The position numbers and the translations under genes are program-made. Below, piece by piece: positions 56,955 to 64,000 of a stretch of 64,000 nucleotides of DNA. The notes beneath the pieces are model-generated. The model searched no databases, was not told the origin of the DNA, and saw only the letters and a list, made by a program, of their open reading frames with translations. The first letter of the stretch is position 1, and each line of letters begins with the position of its first letter. Origin of the DNA: Ilex aquifolium (Eukaryota > Streptophyta > Magnoliopsida > Aquifoliales > Aquifoliaceae); the NCBI GenBank assembly GCA_951799425.1, contig OX637397.1, positions 14,468,064-14,532,063 of the forward strand. Direction: 5' to 3'.

Positions 56955-57480
56955 TGATGGTACCCAAAATCAGTTCTATGGGTAAGATCAGCCCATGAGG
57001 TTAGATCGGGAGGTCAGTTCGGAGCTCCAAAGCTCAGGAGACCAGAGCTCTAGCTCTCCCAACCAAAATAATAGCTGAATCAATAAGGGAAGTGGCTGGA
57101 TGACAGCTGGAACCTCCAAAACAGAAGCCAAACAACCTCCCAGACATAAAACTCTTAATTGACCAGGAAGGGGATCCCACGAATAAAGGGCAAAGATCTC
57201 GGTAGAGATCCTCTAGGGTTAGGAGTAACATTATAAGTACTGTACATTACCCCAACTAGGAGGGAGAGAGATATAAGAAACTATCTGTAAGCATTCTAGG
57301 ATCATCAATAAAGAGAAAGGAACAAGAGCCTCCATTAGAGAGTGGACTAGCCGAGCTCATCAGCCGGTGAACCACTATATTTCTACCGTATTGCACACAC
57401 TACACCTCGGTTAATTAGAGCATTCATCCACCAATTCACGAGCCTTGTAGCTTAGATCCATGCCATACAATTGAACCCTA
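56955..57480 (+). repeat. 3' LTR of the Tat element
   Basis: TGATGGTACCC starts right after the purine-rich AGGAGCTGGGGGCAGC. A TATAAGTA box lies at 57232 and AATAAA at 57307-57312, about 75 bp downstream, as in compact gypsy LTRs. The right border is uncertain because no second LTR exists for comparison. Confidence 0.6.
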
Positions 57481-57795
57481 TCTCGTTGCTCATTCACGTG
57501 AAATAACATCATCATATATAAATATTATTTTAGTATAGTAACAATAATTTTATATTTTTTTGATTGATGTCACTAAGAGAGTAGATGGTTAGGGAAGGAT
57601 GTTCAATTTTGTGGATTAATTTCTTGTACTCATAGATCGTCATGCTTTATAAAATTGCATATTTTACATTTTGTTTAACTCATGGGATTGTTTTTTTTAG
57701 ATATGAAAATATTGCTATGTTTTTGGAAATGTTGGTTATATTTACTTTTGTTTTTATCTATATATATTGAATTAGATAATTGTACGAATACAAAT

Positions 57796-57901
57796 GGGTA
57801 TTTGGTCTAATGGTACTCCTTACATTGTGAAAGTTTTGCTTTCTTGAGGTCAAGGGTTCAAGCCCCTTCTCCCCCTCCCTCTCCAAAAAAAAAAAAAAAA
57901 A
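57796..57901 (+). mobile_element. tRNA-derived SINE, short
   Basis: GGTCTAATGGTA at 57804-57815 is an A-box, and GGGTTCAAGCC at 57854-57864 a B-box, spaced as in Pol III promoters of tRNA type. A CCCCTTCTCCCCCTCCCTC stretch and an A17-type tail follow. No anticodon-arm pairing or 3' acceptor stem is present, so it is not a tRNA gene. A TSD was not found. Confidence 0.7.
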
Positions 57902-57929
57902 GTTGTATGGAGTGTATATATACACATGA

Positions 57930-58290
57930 TATATAACATTGGTTACCAACGGTCTATTATAATTAAAAAAAGAATTTGTTTTTTTTTTTGTGGCTGCATC
58001 GTTGCTATCATAAATATATCTTCTATATTTTATGACAGCCAAATGTGGTATTTGAGGCGGCACTTTTGCCGCCGTGATAAAAGAAAAAGTGTCAATTTTT
58101 TTGTGACAACTTATAACGACAGGGTCTGCTGCCGTAAATACTATTTGAGACAGACTGTTGCTGCCATAAAAACCTTTTGAGACCACACTTATTATGGCGA
58201 GACAATGCCGCCACAAAAAATATTTGTGACGGCAAATAGACCTTTTATTACAACACTTTACCGCCGTAAAAACCTTTTTTTCTTGTAGTG
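57930..58290. mobile_element. CACTA transposon terminal fragment
   Basis: The right end TTTTTTTCTTGTAGTG is the complement of CACTACAAGAAAAAAA, the typical plant CACTA terminus. The preceding ~350 bp contains short subterminal repeats (GCCGCCGTGATAAAAG, GACAATGCCGCCACAAAAA, TTTACCGCCGTAAAAA) in both orientations. No opposite CACTA terminus or transposase lies in the window, so it is a remnant or a deleted element. Confidence 0.7.
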
Positions 58291-58452
58291 TTTATGCTTC
58301 TAATCATCTTGTGCGTGCGTATACGAGTATGCTTAATTTTGTTGAACCAACTAGTTTCTCTCAAGCTGTTTTATCACAAGAATGGCAGCAGGCTATGCAG
58401 CATGAATTCGATGCGCTAGTTGCAAATGATACATGGGATCTTATACCATGGG
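58291..58452 (+). pseudogene. Copia linker fragment, third copy
   Basis: Matches 4680-4840 of the copia pol (LSQEWQQAMQHEFDALVAND), the linker just before RT. It is joined directly to sequence matching 8763 onward, so about 3.9 kb of unit A is missing at this point. The left side abuts the CACTA end. Confidence 0.85.
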
Positions 58453-59335
58453 ATCTCAATTCCATGAACTCGTTAGAGACATACTCGATGCAAAGTTAGT
58501 TCTCTGGGGGCCACCAAATCTAAGTATTTCTTTATTCAAGTCACAATTTGAATGGTCGGTGACACAATTTTTTTGTGACAAAACTTGTCAAACCACAATT
58601 CTTTTTAACTGAAATTAAAGAGTTGTTTGAGCATTAATGTGGTGGTTAAATTCACCTTTTTTGAATAAGGTACAAATTAAAGTTTTAACAAATGGTAGCT
58701 AAGAAAACATATGGAGATCCACCTAACTAAAGTAAAGTAAACAATGTATTCATTATATATTTTTCCTTGAAGCTATAGTCGAAGTTTCAAACAACTATAT
58801 TATTGATTACACATTGTCCAAAACTTAAACAACAGTTAGTTACTAGACAAAAAAATACCACATGCCCACCACGATGCCTCCTCATACTATACTAATTGTT
58901 TTCACATTGTACATTTAACGATGCTAGTTGTTCCCTTATCGTGATCATTTTCCTTCTAAAAGCTAACTACTATTTGCTGAGAGTAATAAGAAAGCAACTA
59001 AGATAGTTGAAGTGTAAAAGAAAAAATTGAGACTAGAGGGGGTGAAATGAAACTAGGGCCAGTTTGAGGAGTAAAGTGTAATTTGAGCATGGATATAATT
59101 TATGTGGTCACTTCATATATCACCCATGGAAAATTACAAATGACAAAACGATGCAAATATTTTCGCTAACCCTAATCGAATGCCCGAAAGGGTGAAGTCT
59201 TGCCTTCGACAATCATTGACACTTGAAATCTTTGATAGTAGAAAATTGAGAAAATTTAAGGGTGACCCACTGTAGGCTTGGCCAATTTGGGGAAATCATA
59301 CCTATTCAAAAAGCCTGTCTTTTATGCTAATTATG

Positions 59336-59613
59336 ACCACCGGGTTGGTGGTCTAGTGGTAAGACATGTCCGTCTTTGAGTCGTACCTTGACTCTCACGT
59401 GGTTAGCAAGCAGGGTTCGATCCACGGGGTCCCCATGTCTTTACTACTTATGCTCCGGTGGTGGTGTGGTGACGGGCTACTCCAAAGAAGTTTGTAGCTA
59501 TGGCTAATCAAACATTCCACATCCGAGGGAGGCCCTCATGGTCACACCCAGGGGAATCACTACCTATTGGTCGCCCCCCTCCCCCCTCCCCCCTTTCCAT
59601 GACCAAAAATAAA
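59336..59613 (+). mobile_element. tRNA-derived SINE, 278 bp, with TSD and paralogous empty site
   Basis: ATGCTAATTATG occurs at 59324-59335 and 59614-59625 (12-bp TSD). A-box GGTGGTCTAGTGGT at 59347-59360 and B-box GGTTCGATCC at 59414-59423 show the Pol III promoter. A pyrimidine-rich tract and an AAAAATAAA end follow. In segment B the single unoccupied target ATGCTAATTATG lies at 9601-9612. The 84-codon open stretch across it is chance. Confidence 0.92.
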
Positions 59614-60329
59614 ATGCTAATTATGTACATCTTTGTTTGTGGTAATTATATATTGTTCATGCTAAGAAAAATTTTAATTGTCGTTCGAATGGATGGGTAT
59701 TTATGTGTGCAGGTGGGTGGGACTTTTTTATGGTATTTATTTGTTTGGTTTTGATGAAGTACAAAAGTGGATTTATGTACCACTTGTCGAATAATTAATA
59801 TAGGTAATAAATACAGTAAATATAAAGATTAGATCAACACAAGCAACACATATATATAGAGTGATTCGGTCAGGGTGGCCTATTCCACTTTGAAAGCGGC
59901 GAGAGTACGCTCAAGGTGAGGTGTCTCTGTGAGATATGATGTGATCTGTCTCCCTCATGTGTAGAGGGTTTACAATTTATAAGCACAGAGCCTTAATTGA
60001 GATGGTGACGTAAAAGGATAGATGACTAATCTATCGGGGAGAATAACTACAGTTGGGGATGTACACTACCCTAAAGTAATGGTTTTCTCACGTGTGTTGA
60101 CTATTCCTAGACTCTTGAGCTGAGGTTTTGAGTTAGGTCTGATCTGCCTTTTGATGGTTTGGGCTCAATCCATGAACTGGGCCCAAACTTAGTCAAAATC
60201 TGGACTTGTCACGTTCAACAATCAGGGGTATCTAAAACAACTTATATGCATCTCGACTAATCTCCTTCTTGGTCTAGCCAACAACAAGTCATCCACACCG
60301 GAACTAGAGTATTCATGAGAGATAAATTA

Positions 60330-61005
60330 TTCATCTCTACTACCAAGGGGTTGTCAAGATTTAAAGTAAATACGTCCAGATTTATAACTCGACTCTGTTA
60401 TTATTTAAACTACCCCTTACATTTTAATCCAATAACTACAATGTATTAAGTCTCCAAATTAAATCCCTAAAATATATACAAATAGTATTACTATAAAATT
60501 TCATGTTTTATCTGGGTTAGATAATTGCTTAACTATAGTTTTAAAGTGCACAAAAATAATCATAAAATAGATTAAGTAAAAGTACCTCTCTATCCGAATC
60601 TAATTGTAAATATGGTCACCATGATAAGTCTTCTTGTCTAAACATAGCCATGGTTTCTGTAATTTTTCATTATGCCTCATTTGTTTTGGGGCCATTTAAC
60701 TTTCACACATTACTACTTTTTTAACAAAAAAATATTTTGTTGGCAAACTAAATTCAAATTCTTTTTCTTTTTAATAGGTAACAAGTTTAATTAACATTTA
60801 GAGATCATATTCAACTTCGATTATTTGCATGTAAGGATTTTTTATTCAAAAATTCAATTCATATTTTTGCATTTAAAAAAAATAAAAATTATCGAAATAG
60901 TTATTACAACAGTGATAAAAATACTCAAAAATAAGGTAAATATCCCATAAAATTAGTAAAAAAAATTTACAAAACAACCCAAAAAAATTATAAAAATACT
61001 CTTTA
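60330..61005. other. AT-rich stretch present only in segment B'
   Basis: Compared with segment B, where the flanks meet at about 10376, this copy has about 680 extra bases. No gene is seen. Its right part (60855-61005) belongs to the TTTATCA-type repeat family. The flanks share only a short AATAAATT-like motif, so it may be retained ancestral sequence rather than an insertion. Confidence 0.5.
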
Positions 61006-62834
61006 AAGTAATAAAATTTAAAAGTACGATACCAAAATAAAATTTTCGATACTATAGTCAAGTCCTTGAAACTCAAAACTATTTCACAACAACAAAAATA
61101 GAATAAATTTATATCACTGAATTATAATAGATAAAAATTAGATCAATTTCAACAGCTTTGATATCCACAATAATTGGACGGAAAAAGGAATTGACTTTCA
61201 CGTGTTTCATTTTATGGTCGGTTATCAGTTGATACATTGTACCGTTTGTTACACTTTTCAGCCAAACTGAAACAATTCAGTCCTTTCATTGTCATCATGA
61301 TAAAGTTTCAACAAGTAGGTACGAGTTCTAATAATAAAGATCGGTTTTGATTGTTACTGCTGAAAGACATGAAAACCCCGTTCTCACGAAAGCATGCCTA
61401 TCCAATTATGATTTGACTACGGTACATTCAAAAAAAAAAAAAAAAAATTTGGTACCATACATCTAAATTTTATTATTTTAAATGGTGTTTTTACAAATTT
61501 TTGGATCATTTTATAATCAATTTTGTGGTTGATTTATCACTTTTATGGATATTTTTATCACTATTGCAGATATTTTTATCACATTTGTTGGATATAAAAA
61601 AAATTATCATTTTTTCTGAATATTTTTATTACAATTATGGATGTTTTTATTACTGTTGTGATAATTATTTTTGCAATTTTTTAATGGTGATAAAAATACC
61701 CATAAATATGATAAATGAGTGTATGATACCAAAAAAAAATAAAATTGGTAGCATATATGGTCAAATCCATCCAATTGGATTATAGGGATAATATTGTGGT
61801 GACAAATAAAAAGTATGATGTTATAATTGATTGAGATAATTTTTAATAGATCATTTCATATTATGATGGAGTACAAATTTCTTCAATCACTAATAACTTG
61901 ATTCTCATAATTTCTAATTTGATTTTTAAAAAATGTAATTTTTATGATCGATCATAATATTTTAAGATTAATCATATAATTTATAATTATAACTTACATA
62001 CCAAAAAGTTATAACTTCATTTTAAAAAATTATAACTATCGATACGGTATCAAAAAATACAAAAAAAAATTATAATTTAACGTTAAAAATTTATAGTTTT
62101 TAATATTGTGCCAAATTAGAGATATGATATATAGAGTGAAAGAAAATTCATCAACATCTAGGTAGAGATACAATATAAGTCAAAGAAGTCAATCGATATC
62201 CAGGTTATGTGGATAAATATAAATGATGATAAATATAGGTGATATTGATCTTTATCTTATTTATTACTCATCCTATAAATAGGGTAAAGCCCAATGTAAC
62301 GAAGGATCATTGAATAATACATCAAATATAAATGTTGAGCGTTTAATCTATGGATATAAACATGATTTATCAAACCATGTAATTTTTTTAGTATTATATT
62401 TTTCATTCCTTTTTCCTACCTCTAATATCTCTGCGATTATAAATTTATACAATACAGTAGTCTTCCAATCCATACTAGCCAAAGAATTGAATGGGTTGTC
62501 ATATTATACTTAGTAAGGCTCGTTTAGAACTCATATACATGGTAGAACGTCACCTCCCAATTGTTAGTTGTTTAAACAGAGGACGGATATTTGTATAGTG
62601 GGAGCACCTAATAACTTATTCATGAATTAAAATCATAATATTAAAACTTAAAATTATTTTATCTCAAATGTTTTGATCCCTTGATACAAGAAAAACAATC
62701 AATCGAAAAAATATGTATTTGAAAATGTAATTTAAAGCAATCAAATTTCATGTATAAGCATCCAATTAAATACAACAAATTTACCTTTAAAAACACACGA
62801 ACTTAAATTTCGAGAGGTTTGTAAATCACAAAAG

Positions 62835-63085
62835 GAGGGAGGGTTGGATATCAAGAGATTGGAACTTTGCACTGCTTCTAAAGTATTTATGGTTAATTTT
62901 CGTTGATAAGAAAAACCTCTAGGTGCAATGGATACACTCATACCACCTTAGGCGTAAAAGCGTTTGAGAGGCTAATATACCCCATTCTTGCACTTGGAAT
63001 TGGTCAAAGGGGTCCCTTTGATTTTGGTTTGCAGTGAAAGAACCATCCTACAGTCAAAACTTCATAAGAACTCAAAGGTTAGTAA
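62835..63085 (+). pseudogene. LINE ORF2 fragment (post-RT region)
   Basis: The plus-strand frames give KEGGLDIKRLELCTASKVF and, after a frame change and stop, VQWIHSYHLRRKSV. These match the GGLGI..L..WN.A and LW..W.H.Y.L.G.S.W blocks between RT and the zinc-binding domain of plant LINEs. The sequence lies upstream of, and in the same strand as, the zf-RVT fragment at 63440, with an LTR-like TATAAATA-bearing stretch (about 63100-63440) between them. Confidence 0.65.
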
Positions 63086-63439
63086 AATTATTGAAAGTAT
63101 TGAGACACCACGTATGAGAGAATTAAACATCGAATAAGAAGAAGTTTAAAAAGTTTTAATATATCTTGAATAATTTTATCATTTACCAAATCAAATAAAA
63201 AATAAATTGAAAAGTTCTAATATACCATGAATATGTATATTAAACATTTGATAAGAAACATATAGATCAAGTTGTAGCTGAACATATTCGGGTTACAATA
63301 TTTTATCCCTATAAATAAGGTTAAATATGATGTAATCAGTTACCAGAATGTACCAGACTTTCAGTGAATAGTTGTTTAATTGTTTTCTTATCTTTGAATT
63401 CTTATTTTTCAACAAGTATTATTTCTATTAGTTATCCGT

Positions 63440-64000
63440 TGTGTAAAACCAACAAAAAGTAACAAGTGGACATGGCCACACAAATCTGAGGAGCTGTTGG
63501 ATATTGCTAACACTATGCCTAGTTATGTTCCTAACCAAGCTATTGGGAGGACATCAACAAAAAGTAACAGGTGGACATGGCATCATCATCCTGTGCAATG
63601 GTATAAATTGATTTGGTTCCACCAAGCAATCCCTAGAATGAGTCTAATACTTTGGTTTGCTATAAAAGGCAGATTAAGTACCAGGGATAGAATGTAATCA
63701 TTTGCAGCTCATTGGGGATACGAATGCGTAGTATGTAGAGAGGACGCTGAAAGCCACTCTCGTCTATTTGTTGCTTGCTCCTACTCTAGCAGTTTATGGA
63801 GCCACATCATGCAGTCATGTTTTATACAATTATAACCTAGATCGTGGCATGAATTGATACAAGGCCTCCACTTCCTTCTAAATTCTATCTCTTGGGACCT
63901 ATCATTTGCATTCCAATTGTTTTTTGTTCTAACATGGCAACTATACTTACCTCATGGCATGTTTTATCTTTTGTTTTAGACATGATTATTGGGAATGCCC
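63440..64000 (+). pseudogene. LINE zf-RVT fragment, second copy (cut by window end)
   Basis: Reads ELLDIANTMPSYVPNQAIGR and HHPVQWYKLIWFHQAIPRMS, then, after a stop, the zinc-ligand block CVVCREDAESHSRLFVACSY that the 11.9-kb copy has lost. It then jumps at about 63865 to the 3' UTR (GGCCTCCACTTCCTTC), lacking the WRERNN block that the other copy keeps. The two copies descend from one LINE with different later deletions. Confidence 0.85.

Larger units (their letters stand above)
47638..57480 (+). mobile_element. Ty3/gypsy element of the Tat type, 5'-truncated
   Basis: Order on the plus strand: RT, RNase H, second (archaeal-type) RNase H, integrase, minisatellite, two genes on the opposite strand, polypurine-like AGGAGCTGGGGG and a 3' LTR. 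The dual RNase H, antisense genes of the Transposase_28 (PF04195) type and internal tandem repeats are the marks of the plant Tat group (Ogre/Retand-like). The 5' LTR, gag, protease and the start of RT are missing, so no TSD can be checked. Confidence 0.88.
58453..64000 (+). repeat. Segment B', second copy of the long direct repeat (runs off the window)
   Basis: Follows segment B (8763-12570) block by block. Differences: a SINE insertion (59336-59613); 60330-61005, absent from B at about 10376; a longer stretch at 61300-61385; about 735 bp at 62505-63240 that includes LINE sequence missing from B; and several small deletions in one copy or the other. Counterparts of the solo-LTR-like region (59752-60220), TIR repeat (61448-61737) and TATA-bearing LTR-like segment (about 62150-62500) can be placed. 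Confidence 0.9.

Noticed and set aside
47638..57480. Endogenous plant pararetrovirus
   Set aside because: Integrase, dual RNase H, antisense Transposase_28-type genes and an LTR identify a Tat-type Ty3/gypsy retrotransposon; no movement or coat protein is present.
57796..57880. tRNA gene suggested by A- and B-box motifs
   Set aside because: No cloverleaf can be drawn: no acceptor stem or anticodon arm, and the B-box is followed by a pyrimidine tract and A-tail. SINE fits better. The same applies to 59347-59423.
1..64000. CRISPR array, prokaryotic operon or phage/plasmid system
   Set aside because: Introns, SINEs, LINEs, LTR elements and MITEs show plant nuclear DNA. The only regular short repeats (50.7-51.2 kb) are palindromic units without unique spacers of constant length.

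Overview
The window is nuclear DNA of a flowering plant, most likely a eudicot. It is AT-rich, its introns are short GT-AG introns, and every recognisable protein belongs to a plant transposable-element lineage: Ty1/copia, Ty3/gypsy Tat-type, L1-type LINE, MULE, Helitron, hAT, Tourist-like MITE, CACTA end and tRNA-type SINE. I find no convincing host gene. The nearest thing is a tandem pair of degenerate class-3 lipase (phospholipase A1-like) fragments at 32.1-33.4 kb.

Layout. 1-8.99 kb: two tandem copies of a ~4.9-kb unit (broken copia pol plus LTR remnant, an antisense LINE fragment and an uncharacterised non-coding repeat). 8.76-12.65 kb: segment B (solo-LTR-like pieces, a small TIR repeat, a LINE 3' fragment). 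12.65-19.8 kb: intergenic DNA with nested small TIR elements, including three side-by-side copies of one MITE family. 19.82-25.63 kb: an end-to-end but decayed LINE with a perfect 16-bp target-site duplication (TSD). 25.71-30.93 kb: a 515-bp Tourist-like MITE split by a 4.7-kb Helitron. 32.1-33.4 kb: lipase fragments. 34.09-40.44 kb: an older TIR element holding an apparently intact 4,944-bp Mutator-like element (MULE) with 81-bp TIRs, a perfect 9-bp TSD and a four-exon transposase gene without a disabling lesion (809 aa). 41.0-46.9 kb: a dense set of small MULE, hAT and Tourist-like elements. 47.6-57.5 kb: a 5'-truncated Tat-type Ty3/gypsy element with dead pol, a hairpin-forming minisatellite, two antisense genes (one intact, one decayed) and a 3' LTR. 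57.8-58.3 kb: a SINE and a CACTA end. 58.3-64.0 kb: a second, diverged copy (B') of segment B, in direct orientation about 50 kb from the first.

The nesting orders many events. Two copies of one Tourist-like MITE were each hit by a different element, so each serves as the empty-site control for the other. A SINE in B' has its empty site in B. The MULE sits inside an older TIR element. The strongest candidates for something functional or little described are the intact MULE with its repeat-bearing extra exon, the intact antisense gene inside the dead Tat element, and the alternating-hairpin array next to that gene.

All calls come from reading the sequence and translated reading frames. No database search or computed alignment was run, so family names rest on recognised motifs, and identities between repeat copies are visual impressions.
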